Notes under the pieces: generated by a model
Databases searched by the model: none
What the model was told of the DNA's origin: nothing
The model's input: only the letters and a program-made list of their open reading frames with translations
Program-made: the position numbers and the translations under genes
Assembly: GCA_937901025.1 (NCBI GenBank)
Contig: CALCGR010000125.1
Span: 1 to 50,063, forward strand
From: an uncultured Bacteroidales bacterium
GTDB lineage: Bacteria > Bacteroidota > Bacteroidia > Bacteroidales > Paludibacteraceae
DNA: 50,063 nucleotides
Reading direction: 5' to 3'
Shown: positions 22,588-31,940 of the stretch, in pieces
Layout of the letters: the number at the start of each line of letters is the position of its first letter
Numbering within the stretch: the first letter of the stretch is position 1

Positions 22588-24072
22588 ATGGATAAAAGCA
22601 AAATAGTTGCAAGTAAGGAAACATTGAGCAGATTGTTGGAAAATTCCAGCAATGTTATTAGAGACAAGTACGCTTGCCTGCTATCCGATATTCAGACATT
22701 GGAACAATTGGAAACTCGGGGCACCAAGCAGATATGCATACTTTGTCAACAACTCAGTATGGCCGTCAATTATTCATTGATGGATATAGGAGTTTCAATA
22801 CGAGCAACACTTGCTACTGATAATGCTTATGAAAAGAGATTCCATTTGAAGAATTTGAAGACCTCAATTTCGGAGTCTTTTAAGTCGATTTTGAACTTTA
22901 AGAAGGCGAGAAAAAAGTCAATTTGGAGCAAACTAGGCATTGTAATAAATGATACCAATCAAGTTATTGAGGAACTATATAAAAAGATTACTGCATCTCT
23001 CATTCTGTTTGAAGATACCCATATCAACCAAGATCTCAGAAATCTTACATTACACTATGATGACGATATGATGCGTGTCTATGAGGCTACAGCAAACATC
23101 AATAATGAAGATGCAGAAATGAAGTCTCTATGTGAGTATATGGATATCTTGCAATCTATACGCTTTTTAATAGCTTTGGTTGAAGCAAGTGAAGGAATGC
23201 AAATATCATCTTCAGCCGTCACAATTAACCAACGACTTGGCATAAATTCTATATTCGAACAACTTATCAATAAAGAAGGCAAGTTGATGGAGGTTGTGGA
23301 GAGAGCAATAAATGAAGCTAGCAGGAATATAGATTACGTTGCAGATGTGAATATACGATTCCAGAAAATTCAGTCCTTTGTTGGACAACAATTCCCCATT
23401 TGTGCATCTTTTGATGAACTGGATAACTTGAAGACTCTACTAAATGCACGAATGCTACTTCAGTTTATGATTGGGGATTTAGCAGCAATCACAAAAGCAT
23501 ATTTACAATCTAAAAGTGAAGAAGAACATAAAATGAATTTGCGGAGGTTTGTAGTGATTCAAACGTCAACCTTGGTGCATCTATATGGCTACAATAATGA
23601 TGAACAAGGTAAGTCTATCTGGAAATTGTTAATGTCTTTCTTACCTCAATCGGATTCTGTGCTATTAAAAGAATGTGCTGATATGGAGAAGCAACTTCAG
23701 AGATTGGTTACAGACTCTGAAGACAAGAAGGAACGAGCTTTGTATGTTCATTTGGTAAATAATAGCAACTCAAAGTTTGGAATTCCAGATACATTACGAG
23801 CAATAGACGCGATTGATCCTATTCGTGAAATTGTAGAGGTAAATGTTCTTCTTGTAATCATGAAGCAAGTAGGGGACTGGTTGATTTATATAATGGAAGT
23901 GCTCTCTAAAGAGGCAAGTGAATCAAGACAAAAAAGTGAACGTAAGATTGAGAACATGTTTGATAACTTGATTAGCAATTTATCAAATAGTAATTTTCCT
24001 AAAGAACAAAAGAACCAATTATTGGAAACATTGTTATTGAACAAAGAGAAAATGATGAAAGTGGTGAAATAA
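22588..24072 (+). CDS. Helical hypothetical protein, third gene of the SIR2 cassette
   Basis: 494 aa, almost entirely predicted helix by composition, with no recognisable catalytic motif. Heptad-like stretches occur near the N-terminus (ENSSNVIRDKYACLLSDIQT) and at the C-terminus (SEDKKERALYVH; ESRQKSERKIENMFDNLIS). No signal peptide or clear transmembrane segment is seen, so it is probably cytosolic. It begins 18 bases after the SIR2-like gene, making co-expression very likely. It may be the sensor, the regulator or a scaffold of the SIR2 protein; nothing in the sequence decides this. Confidence 0.5.
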   Translation: MDKSKIVASKETLSRLLENSSNVIRDKYACLLSDIQTLEQLETRGTKQICILCQQLSMAVNYSLMDIGVSIRATLATDNAYEKRFHLKNLKTSISESFKSILNFKKARKKSIWSKLGIVINDTNQVIEELYKKITASLILFEDTHINQDLRNLTLHYDDDMMRVYEATANINNEDAEMKSLCEYMDILQSIRFLIALVEASEGMQISSSAVTINQRLGINSIFEQLINKEGKLMEVVERAINEASRNIDYVADVNIRFQKIQSFVGQQFPICASFDELDNLKTLLNARMLLQFMIGDLAAITKAYLQSKSEEEHKMNLRRFVVIQTSTLVHLYGYNNDEQGKSIWKLLMSFLPQSDSVLLKECADMEKQLQRLVTDSEDKKERALYVHLVNNSNSKFGIPDTLRAIDAIDPIREIVEVNVLLVIMKQVGDWLIYIMEVLSKEASESRQKSERKIENMFDNLISNLSNSNFPKEQKNQLLETLLLNKEKMMKVVK

Positions 24073-24224
24073 TGAAAGATTTTCAATCAAGTGAATGTTT
24101 CTGCATTGTTACTTGACATATAGTTCATAAAGATGCTTATCTAACTTTTGCGATTGAAAATAATGCTATTCTTGTTGATTTTACGGCAATAGTGGCAGAT
24201 AATGCCCATAAAAACGCAAAAATA

Positions 24225-24257
24225 TTTGCATATATCAAAAAAATATTGTACCCTTGC
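24225..24257 (+). promoter_or_regulatory. Promoter in front of a non-coding stretch
   Basis: -33 TTTGC (24225-24229) and -7 TACCCTTGC (24249-24257), spacer 19. The nearest downstream credible gene is 586 bases away, beyond a terminator, so the promoter must serve something else. Confidence 0.7.
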
Positions 24258-24702
24258 AGCTTAAAAATGTGGATTACCACAAAAGGATCCTTTTAAATCA
24301 AGTGATACAATAGAACCGCCCCTTACAAAGCACATTAAATCGTATATCTGTATTGGTAGTAGAACGATAGTACAAAGAACTATGTCCATTCGGTCACTGA
24401 CCAGAATCAATCATGTTACACAAACACCATCCCAACCGAATCAATAGCCGTAGCATCTCCGTAGCATTATAAGACCGCCGAAACCTCTGCGAAAGTAGAT
24501 AAAACGGAGCATGTGAGGCCACTCCTCTCCCATCTATCGCCCCGACCGATAGAACTATTGGAAATAACATCAAAAAAGTAACTGCGAGTCCTATGCTGTG
24601 GTACGGGATTTGTCGGTTATATGGCAAACGGAACTACTAGTGAGTAAGGAACCAACCGCTATCGCTGCGTTTTAAAAATGGTTAAGTTTGTTAAAGTTGT
24701 GG
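24258..24702 (+). other. 445-base stretch between promoter and terminator, possible ncRNA or gene relic
   Basis: No plausible plus-strand ORF: the first ATG (24268) reads MWITTKGSF then stops, and later frames are broken by stops. A 77-codon minus-strand frame (24394-24627) lacks recognisable homology and start context. Near the start is the palindrome AAAAGGATCCTTTT. Composition is less AT-biased than in the neighbouring spacers. Bounded by a good promoter and a terminator, it may give a short RNA, but a decayed gene or insertion-sequence relic fits too. Confidence 0.35.
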
Positions 24703-24730
24703 CCGGTAGGAGCAATCCTGCTGGTTTTTT
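24703..24730 (+). terminator. Rho-independent terminator
   Basis: CCGGTAGGA and TCCTGCTGG pair (with G-T pairs) around the loop GCAA, then six T. It ends the stretch that starts at the promoter at 24225. Confidence 0.75.
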
Positions 24731-24792
24731 GTTGCAAAAACAACTCGCTTCATTCCCAAAATCTGCTTTTTTGTTGCAAATTATAGAAATAA

Positions 24793-24825
24793 TTTGGTAG
24801 TATCATTTTTTTTTTGTAAATTTGC
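24793..24825 (+). promoter_or_regulatory. Promoter of the glycosyltransferase operon
   Basis: -33 TTTGG (24793-24797), -7 TAAATTTGC (24817-24825), spacer 19. The first glycosyltransferase ATG is 17 bases downstream; it may drive the tightly packed genes to about 36.3 kb. Confidence 0.75.
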
Positions 24826-24842
24826 GGTCGAATTTGTAAATT

Positions 24843-25865
24843 ATGGAAAATCAACAGAAATATTTAGTCGCGATTAGATGCATCACTTATAATCACGAGA
24901 AGTATCTGGCTGACGCGCTGGAAGGGTTTGTGATGCAGAAGACAACCTTCCCGTTCGTTGCCATCGTTCATGATGATGCTTCTACGGATGGTACGGCGGA
25001 TATCTTGCGTAAATATGCGGAGAAGTATCCGGATATCATTCACCCAATTTTCGAAACAGAGAATCAATATTCCAAACGCGATGGCAGTCTTGGGCGAATA
25101 ATGAATGCTGCCGTCGATGCTACCGGAGCTAAATATGTCGCTATGTGCGAAGGGGATGACTATTGGACCGACCCGCTGAAATTGCAGAAACAAGTGGATT
25201 TTATGGAGAGTCATCCAAATGTCGGTTTGTGTTATACTGATTTTTGTGAATGTAATGAGCATTCTTGTGCCGGGATTCCGATTTTTCATAACAATCCATC
25301 ATTGATTATTCATTCATTTGAAGAACACTTAATAAATGCTGCGTATATAGCTCCAATGTCGTGGCTATATAGGAAAGACATTTGGAATAATGTTGCACCA
25401 AGTAAATCATATACTGATGGCACATTTGCTATAGCGTTGGATTTCTTTGCGCAAAGTGAAGTGGCATATTTGCCGGAGATAACTTCTGTTTATCGTATTC
25501 ATATTAATAGTGCATCACGACAAGAAGATCCAATCAAAAAATGGTTTTATGAGCATGGAGTGTTTAATATTCAAAATGAATACGCTGAGAAATATAATTG
25601 CTCAAAAGACATGGTAACTAATATTAAGTTGCAAGGATATTTGAATTATTTACTATCTGCATTAGAGGCAAAAGATGAGACTTTTGTACAAGAGGCATTG
25701 CAATTTTATAAAAATCAAGGAATGGATATGAGTTCTTTGGTCGAACGGAGTAGGGAATATATTTGCTGTTGCCAGCAATACAAGATAATTTATAACTCTT
25801 ATGCCTATCGCGTAGGTAAAGTTATTTTGCGTCCATTTAGTTGGATAAAAAGGAAAATCCTATGA
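24843..25865 (+). CDS. Glycosyltransferase family 2
   Basis: 340 aa GT-A fold enzyme. The N-terminal strand and nucleotide loop (AIRCITYNHEKYLADALEGF), the VHDDASTDGTADIL motif and the EGDDYWTDPLKLQKQ segment with the metal-binding D-x-D/DD are typical of cytosolic GT2 enzymes that extend O-antigen units on undecaprenyl-PP. C-terminal to about residue 230 it is helical with no predicted membrane helix. First gene of the glycosyltransferase group, with its own promoter 17 bases upstream. Confidence 0.9.
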   Translation: MENQQKYLVAIRCITYNHEKYLADALEGFVMQKTTFPFVAIVHDDASTDGTADILRKYAEKYPDIIHPIFETENQYSKRDGSLGRIMNAAVDATGAKYVAMCEGDDYWTDPLKLQKQVDFMESHPNVGLCYTDFCECNEHSCAGIPIFHNNPSLIIHSFEEHLINAAYIAPMSWLYRKDIWNNVAPSKSYTDGTFAIALDFFAQSEVAYLPEITSVYRIHINSASRQEDPIKKWFYEHGVFNIQNEYAEKYNCSKDMVTNIKLQGYLNYLLSALEAKDETFVQEALQFYKNQGMDMSSLVERSREYICCCQQYKIIYNSYAYRVGKVILRPFSWIKRKIL

Positions 25866-25984
25866 AATCGTGTATTATTTGCTCTCATTAACGATATGCT
25901 AGACGATATTTTGTTGTAACATATAATAAAAGAAACAGATAACTGAAGTAATTATAATGTTTAATAAAAAATATTTATGTGATT

Positions 25985-26854
25985 ATGAATATTGATATAA
26001 TTTTAGTTACATATAACCAAGAAAAGTATATTAGACAGGCTTTAGATGGCATCTTTATCCAAAAGGTTGAGGATGATATGAATATTAGAGTTGTCATTGC
26101 AGATGATTGTTCAATGGATAATACACTTGAAATCATTAAATCTTGTGAGCCCCAATCCCCATTCCCATTTGTTTACTTGCCGAAGACGCAAAATATGGGT
26201 CATGCAAAAAATTATGAGAGAGCATTTGCTGAGACTTCTCGGGGAGACTATGTTGCCATTATTGAGGGAGACGATTGGTGGTGTAATCCTTATCATTTGC
26301 AAAAAAGAATATCTTTCTTAGAGGAACATAGAGAATGCGTTATGGCTACTGCAACACCATATTTTTATCATGAAGAAATGAAAAAATATGATTATGCCCA
26401 ACCTTCACTATCCTATCGTTTAATTTCGACTGAAGAACAAGTAAAAAAAAATCTTTTTGACAATTTATCAAGTTGTGTATTACGAGCTTCTGTCTTGAAG
26501 AATTTAGATGACAGAATATATCAAAGTACCATTATGGATTGGCCTTTGTATGTGAATTTATCTCGGTTTGGCTATTTAGCTTTGTTGGGAACTCCAACAT
26601 CCGTATATAGATTAAGTTCGAAAGGATTGTGGGGAGGACATGATATTCTAGCTCAAGAAAAAATAGATCTTAGATTAATTTCGGAGATAGAGACTATTTT
26701 TCCGGAATATAAAGAATGGTATATTGTTGCTAGAAAATTAGCAGTACATCGTTCTAAATCAAAAAAACGTAAATTATTAGAATTTTTGCTTAAACCATTT
26801 GTCGTGGTTAAGAAATGCTATCATTCTATGAAAAATATATTTAATGAAATGTAA
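25985..26854 (+). CDS. Glycosyltransferase family 2
   Basis: 289 aa. MNIDIILVTYNQEKYIRQAL, then VIADDCSMDNTLEI and EGDDWWCNPYHLQKR: the same three GT2 elements as in the preceding gene, but clearly a different member. The start is set at the ATG 25985; the frame also has a GTG two codons earlier. The sequence is AT-rich. The donor sugar cannot be assigned by eye. Confidence 0.88.
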   Translation: MNIDIILVTYNQEKYIRQALDGIFIQKVEDDMNIRVVIADDCSMDNTLEIIKSCEPQSPFPFVYLPKTQNMGHAKNYERAFAETSRGDYVAIIEGDDWWCNPYHLQKRISFLEEHRECVMATATPYFYHEEMKKYDYAQPSLSYRLISTEEQVKKNLFDNLSSCVLRASVLKNLDDRIYQSTIMDWPLYVNLSRFGYLALLGTPTSVYRLSSKGLWGGHDILAQEKIDLRLISEIETIFPEYKEWYIVARKLAVHRSKSKKRKLLEFLLKPFVVVKKCYHSMKNIFNEM

Positions 26855-26867
26855 TTTACATGTTTTT

Positions 26868-27746
26868 ATGGTAGATGTTTCTATAATTATACCAGCATAT
26901 AATGCGGAGAAGTATATTGAGATTGCTTTTCAAAGTATTTTAAGCCAAAAGTATCTTGGTTCTTTTGAAATTTTGGTGGCAGATGATTGTTCTACCGATA
27001 GAACAAAAGTAACGATAGAACAATGGAGAATGCGTTTCCCAGATATCATAAAACCTATATATAGAAAAACAAATTTAGGGGTTAGTAGAAATTATGTTGA
27101 TTTAGTTAATAAAGCCAATGGTAAATATGTGGCATTTTGTGATAGTGATGACTATTGGATAGGGGAAGATAAACTACAAAATCAATTCGACTTTATGGAG
27201 CATAATCCCCAAATAAATATGTTGTGCGGTCCTGCGCTCTTAGTAGATGCTGAGAATAGATCAAAAGAGATTGTTAATGTAGAATATGCAATGGATTTTG
27301 AGAAACTTATGAAACGACCAGCAGATGTGTTTTGTTCTAATTTGCTGTTTCGCAGAGAGGCTTTTCTGGAGATGGCAAAAGAATGTGATTGGTATATAGA
27401 GAAAAATTGGTTTTATGACACAGTTTGGTCTTATTATTTTTCTTATCACAAAACAATTGGCTATATTCCTCAATGTTATTCGGCATATAGAGTGTTAAAT
27501 GAGAGTGATAGCCATACTTCGGATTCTGCGCGGAATAATCTGCTTGAGAAACGTAATTTTTATATTAAGGCTTATTTTTTAGCTACTCATAATTGTGATC
27601 CTAAAACAATGGTAGATGTCTTGGGAACGGAACTTGATGCGATTTATGAATCGTCTTATAAAAAAGGCCAATTGCAAGTCCAAAGAAGTAAGACCTATTT
27701 ATTTGGGAGTCTAATTAAGAAAGTTATTAAGTTAGGACGATTATGA
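26868..27746 (+). CDS. Glycosyltransferase family 2
   Basis: 292 aa. MVDVSIIIPAYNAEKYIEIA, VADDCSTDRTKVTIE and FCDSDDYWIGEDKLQNQ mark a third GT2 enzyme. An ATG 24 bases earlier overlaps the previous stop (ATGTAA) and would add MKCNLHVF; MVDVSII is preferred because GT2 proteins start close to the first strand. Its stop overlaps the next gene by 4 bases. Confidence 0.88.
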   Translation: MVDVSIIIPAYNAEKYIEIAFQSILSQKYLGSFEILVADDCSTDRTKVTIEQWRMRFPDIIKPIYRKTNLGVSRNYVDLVNKANGKYVAFCDSDDYWIGEDKLQNQFDFMEHNPQINMLCGPALLVDAENRSKEIVNVEYAMDFEKLMKRPADVFCSNLLFRREAFLEMAKECDWYIEKNWFYDTVWSYYFSYHKTIGYIPQCYSAYRVLNESDSHTSDSARNNLLEKRNFYIKAYFLATHNCDPKTMVDVLGTELDAIYESSYKKGQLQVQRSKTYLFGSLIKKVIKLGRL

Positions 27747-28846
27747 TACTACATTTCGTAACAGATGAAAATTTTACGGATTATGCCGTCTCGCATTTTT
27801 CGAATCACGAGATTCGATCGGAGTTTGTCTTAATTCCATCTAATGGTACTATGAATCTTGTTCGTCAAATTAATAGGTGTCGCATTGTAAGGTTCAATAG
27901 TCCAGAGTGGTTAGATTTGCTGGCGCATATAGATCAATACTCCGCTATTGTATTACATGGTATGCACTGGGGGGAGTGGGAATCTCCTTTATTACGAGCA
28001 ATTCCAAATTCCGTAAAAGTTGGGTGGGTCTTGTGGGGTGGCGACATCTATGCTAGACATGATATTTTTAAGATTTTTTATTCTTTTAAGACAAAATGTT
28101 TATATTTTTTGCATAATCTGCGGAAGATGCAAATTATAAATTCAAAGTGGGAAATACCACTCGATTTATTCAAGCGAATTGATTATATATTAGCAGATGA
28201 AACAGAAGAAGTGGCTTTTGTAAATCAATATACCGGTTGTTCTATGAAACCTTTGTGGTACGCGTATTTTTCAATCGAAGATACTATTGGAAATTTAATG
28301 AACAAACGAGTGAATGGGGGTAATATATGGCTTGGCAATGCTGCTGAGGTTTGTTCTAATCATTTGGATGGAATGGCAATTTTGAAACGATATGGAATAA
28401 ATGATAGACACGTTATCACACCTTTGGTTTACAGCACGCCATGGGTGCGCAATCGCGTAATGCTTTTTGGCAAATGGCTCTTTGGAGAAAAATTTCGGTC
28501 TATTTCTCAGTTTCTTCCTCGAGAAGACTATAATAAGTTGATGCTTAGTTGTGGCACTATGATTATGCCACAATATCAGCCTATGGGACATGGTAATATT
28601 CTAACGGGATTATGGCTTGGAATGAGAGTGTATGTGAGTGAAAAAAGTATGGCTTTTACTTTTTTTAAGCGAATAGGAACTCATATCTTTTCTTTGGAGT
28701 CTGATTTTAAGAAATACAAATACACCTCTCTGACGGATGCGGAGGTCGAAGATAATCGTATGGTATTGATGAAATGGTATGGAAAAGAACACATTATGGA
28801 ATCCGTAAAAAAAATAGAAGAAATATTAGATATTCCCAATGAATAA
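27743..28846 (+). CDS. wecF: WecF/RffT-like Fuc4NAc transferase (GT56)
   Basis: 367 aa, close to the 359 aa of E. coli WecF. Seen: ILHFVTDENFTDYAVSHF start, LHGMHWGEWESPL, VGWVLWGGDIYAR, IWLGNAAEVCSNHLD (the GNSAxxSNNH-like motif) and PQYQPMGHGNILTGLWLG, all in WecF order. WecF transfers Fuc4NAc from dTDP-Fuc4NAc to a lipid-linked acceptor at the inner membrane. A WecE-type aminotransferase four genes downstream would make dTDP-Fuc4N, so donor and transferase fit. The acyl group on the sugar in this organism may differ from acetyl. Confidence 0.8.
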   Translation: MILHFVTDENFTDYAVSHFSNHEIRSEFVLIPSNGTMNLVRQINRCRIVRFNSPEWLDLLAHIDQYSAIVLHGMHWGEWESPLLRAIPNSVKVGWVLWGGDIYARHDIFKIFYSFKTKCLYFLHNLRKMQIINSKWEIPLDLFKRIDYILADETEEVAFVNQYTGCSMKPLWYAYFSIEDTIGNLMNKRVNGGNIWLGNAAEVCSNHLDGMAILKRYGINDRHVITPLVYSTPWVRNRVMLFGKWLFGEKFRSISQFLPREDYNKLMLSCGTMIMPQYQPMGHGNILTGLWLGMRVYVSEKSMAFTFFKRIGTHIFSLESDFKKYKYTSLTDAEVEDNRMVLMKWYGKEHIMESVKKIEEILDIPNE

Positions 28847-30041
28847 ACAGAAACGCATATTAATGTTGGGTGGCAATTATGTTCAGATGACCGCTATTCA
28901 AGCGGCATTGGATCAAGGTTATTTTGTTATTACGGCAGATTATTTGCCGAGTAATCCCGGCCATAAATTAGCGCACGAGTATCACAATATCAGTACCATT
29001 GATAAGGAGGCCATGTTAGAGCTTGCCAAGGAAAAACAAATTGATGGTATCGTTAGTTATGCTTCAGATGTGTCTGCCCCTACAGCAGCTTATGTGGCTG
29101 AAAAATTGGGCCTTCCCACAAATCCTTATGAGTCGGTAAATATCCTTACTCATAAAAACCTATTTCGTAAGTTTATGCGAGAAAACGGATTCCCAATGCC
29201 AAAAGGAGAAACATTCTCTAAAAAAGAAGATGCGTTGACTTTTTATCGTTCCATAAATTGCACTTGTATGCTCAAGCCTATTGATTCTTCCGGAAGTAAG
29301 GGCGTAACAAAAGTGGAGGATGAGAGCCAATTTGATGCAGCATGGGAAGAAGCGTTACATTATTCTATAGCGAAACAAGTTATTGTGGAGCAATTTATAG
29401 AGAAAAAAGGATATCAAATAGATGGAGATATCTTTGTTCAAAATGGAGAGATTGTGTTTTGGGGTATTTGTGACCAACACCACGATATGGAATGTGCACC
29501 TTATGTTCCTGCCGGATTAAGTTATCCCTCTTTACAAGCAGGTCCTATTCAACAACGTGCAAGAGAATTATTAGAAAGATTGCTTCATTTGCTACATATG
29601 ACAATAGGAGGGTATAATGTGGAATATATTGTAGGGCAAGATGATGAGGTTTACATATTGGAAATAGGACCTCGTAATGGTGGTAATTTCATTCCTGATA
29701 CCATCAAGGCTGCTACGGGTTTCGATATGGCAACCAATGCTGTTCGTCAAGCTGTAGGTGATGAGTGCATAAATCCATATCAAATGCCGTTACAACGATG
29801 TTGCTCATCTTATATTATTCATTCTCAAGAAGATGGTATTTTTGACCACATAGAGATTCAACCTGAGATAAAGAAACGCATTGTAAAACAACTGATGTTT
29901 GTACAACCCAGAGAAAAAGTATCTCGTTTCCGCAATGGAGGATTTGAAATGGGAGCAATGGTATTAGAATTTGATAATCCACAACAAATGTGCGAGATGG
30001 TGGATAATATGAATCAATATATCAATGTAATTCTTAAGTGA
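28839..30041 (+). CDS. ATP-grasp domain ligase
   Basis: 400 aa. The N-terminal pre-ATP-grasp domain (KRILMLGGNYVQMTAIQAAL) is followed by the ATP-grasp core: MLKPIDSSGSKGVTKVEDES (ATP-binding), VIVEQFIEKKGYQIDGDIFV and the metal ligands in YILEIGPRNGGN. Such carboxylate-amine ligases use ATP to make amide bonds; in polysaccharide loci they attach amino acids or other acids to amino sugars or uronic acids. It overlaps wecF by 8 bases. The substrate is unknown. Confidence 0.85.
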   Translation: MNKQKRILMLGGNYVQMTAIQAALDQGYFVITADYLPSNPGHKLAHEYHNISTIDKEAMLELAKEKQIDGIVSYASDVSAPTAAYVAEKLGLPTNPYESVNILTHKNLFRKFMRENGFPMPKGETFSKKEDALTFYRSINCTCMLKPIDSSGSKGVTKVEDESQFDAAWEEALHYSIAKQVIVEQFIEKKGYQIDGDIFVQNGEIVFWGICDQHHDMECAPYVPAGLSYPSLQAGPIQQRARELLERLLHLLHMTIGGYNVEYIVGQDDEVYILEIGPRNGGNFIPDTIKAATGFDMATNAVRQAVGDECINPYQMPLQRCCSSYIIHSQEDGIFDHIEIQPEIKKRIVKQLMFVQPREKVSRFRNGGFEMGAMVLEFDNPQQMCEMVDNMNQYINVILK

Positions 30042-30114
30042 TTATTATTTATGGGTGTTTGTATAATCAATGCTATATTGAACAACAAGTCTAGATATAT
30101 GAAATTATAAATCA

Positions 30115-31938
30115 ATGTATTCAATGAATCAAATCAAAACGCCACTACAATTTTGGTTGCTATTTTTTAGTTTTGCGCTGCTGATTTTCTTTAAAGTCAC
30201 TTGGTATGAGTGGAATATCGCTCATTCGTTGTTAATAAGTAGTATTATTACTCATCCTACGGATTTTTATGCTTTTTGGACTCCAAAAATTGTTATCGCT
30301 TTGTTTTTTGCGAGTATTATGCTTATTTCCAAACGCCTATGGTGGACGATTATTGTGGCATTTATTGTTGATTTATGGATAATTGCCAATCTAGTCTATT
30401 ATCGTGCCAATGGTTTCGTGTTGAATGTAGATGCCATCATAATGGTAGATAATATGACAGGATTTTGGTCTTGTTTGAAAACATTTTTTACAAATGCAGA
30501 AATCGGATTATTAATATCTTCCGTTGTCTATGGAATAGAACTTATTTTATTGTCGTGTCAAGTTCGGAATCGGCATTGGACATATTTTGTTATCGTTAAT
30601 ATTTGTCTTTATTTGGCAGTTTGTTTAGCTAGGTATAAAAATAACGAATATTCTGTGCATTGGTTGTGGTCAAGTCGAAAGAATAATCAAATTTGTGAAT
30701 TATGTAAGGTTGCTGAACCTATAATTAATCCTTTATATGAGGCTCGATGGCAAGGGGTGTTGTCCTATAGTGATGGACCTTCTGCTGCTTGGATTAATAG
30801 GTATATTCGCAATAATTCGATAGTAGATTATGCCTACACTTCTCTTGCTCATGCTGCATATGTGAAGAAATATGGAAAACAATTTGCCGATAAAATCTAT
30901 ACAATTCCGTTTACAAAACAAGATTCGTTGCTTATCAATAGCATATACGTTCCTAATAATCAATTAGTTCAACCTACATCCAATTTAATTGTTATTTTGT
31001 TTGAATCTCTTGAGAGTTGGACGCTCGAAGATTGGTTGGGGTGCGAACAAGTTTGTCCTAATTTGCGAGATATAATCGAAGATAGACATACATTATATGT
31101 TGAAAAATTAAAAAGTGAAGCTATTCAGGGGGCTTCTGGCGATGGACAACTGAACGTGTTAACAGGTTTGCTGCCATTACAAATAGGCGCAGCGTGCCGT
31201 TTATACGGAGAAAATAAATATCCAAATTTAGCCCAATTTTACCAATATTCCTATACGATTAATCCTTCACCGGGTACATGGAATCAGCGTGTTGTAAATG
31301 CTTCTTACGGAATAGACTCACTATTTGAACAAGTGGCAAATGATCTTTTTGAAGTGAATAATGCTTTAATGCACATAAATGATGATAATCAACCCTTTTA
31401 TGAGTTGGTTATTACAGAGGCCTCTCATAGTCCGTTTATTTGTAAGGATATGGAGTCATTGTCCTTTTCTAGTGATATGCCCACTACGATGAAAGATTAT
31501 TTAACAACTATTCACTACACTGATTCGTGTCTTGGTGTATTTTTTGATGGCATAAAAGAGAAAGGGCTTTGGGATAATACCACTATCGTCATCACAGGTG
31601 ACCATACTATTTTTAAGGATTTGTATTTACGCGAGTTTCAATCATTTGCGGAAGTTAATGATATTTCGATAAAGACGGGTGCAAATTATGTCCCCCTAAT
31701 TATTCATTCACCGGCGATTGAATCTTTTCGGAAAGTGGGCGAGACTTGTTATCAAATGGATATCTTCCCTACAGTAAAAAAAATAGTTGGTTGTGAGAAC
31801 TATGGCTGGCAAGGATTGGGCGTTGATTTAATGGACGATAATGCAATATGTAATAGATATCTTTCAGAGGAGCAAGCATATGCTCTTTCAGAGAAACTTA
31901 TACGGAATGATTATTTTCAACGGATACAAAATAAATAA
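30115..31938 (+). CDS. LtaS-like membrane sulfatase-fold transferase (phosphoglycerol/phosphoethanolamine type)
   Basis: 607 aa. Five hydrophobic segments lie in the first ~190 residues (FWLLFFSFALLIFFK, IVIALFFASIMLIS, WTIIVAFIVDLWIIANLVYY, and two more), followed by a periplasmic alkaline-phosphatase-superfamily domain. Metal and nucleophile positions: LIVILFESLESW, IQGASGDGQLNVL (nucleophile Ser), TEASHSPF and ITGDHTIFKD. Relatives move phosphoglycerol or phosphoethanolamine from phospholipids onto surface glycans. In this locus it would decorate the O-chain after export. An ATG 9 bases downstream is an alternative start. Confidence 0.8.
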   Translation: MYSMNQIKTPLQFWLLFFSFALLIFFKVTWYEWNIAHSLLISSIITHPTDFYAFWTPKIVIALFFASIMLISKRLWWTIIVAFIVDLWIIANLVYYRANGFVLNVDAIIMVDNMTGFWSCLKTFFTNAEIGLLISSVVYGIELILLSCQVRNRHWTYFVIVNICLYLAVCLARYKNNEYSVHWLWSSRKNNQICELCKVAEPIINPLYEARWQGVLSYSDGPSAAWINRYIRNNSIVDYAYTSLAHAAYVKKYGKQFADKIYTIPFTKQDSLLINSIYVPNNQLVQPTSNLIVILFESLESWTLEDWLGCEQVCPNLRDIIEDRHTLYVEKLKSEAIQGASGDGQLNVLTGLLPLQIGAACRLYGENKYPNLAQFYQYSYTINPSPGTWNQRVVNASYGIDSLFEQVANDLFEVNNALMHINDDNQPFYELVITEASHSPFICKDMESLSFSSDMPTTMKDYLTTIHYTDSCLGVFFDGIKEKGLWDNTTIVITGDHTIFKDLYLREFQSFAEVNDISIKTGANYVPLIIHSPAIESFRKVGETCYQMDIFPTVKKIVGCENYGWQGLGVDLMDDNAICNRYLSEEQAYALSEKLIRNDYFQRIQNK

Positions 31939-31940
31939 TT

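Noticed and set aside
24394..24627. 77-aa minus-strand ORF
   Set aside because: No recognisable homology, no promoter or ribosome site on that strand, and composition unlike neighbouring genes.
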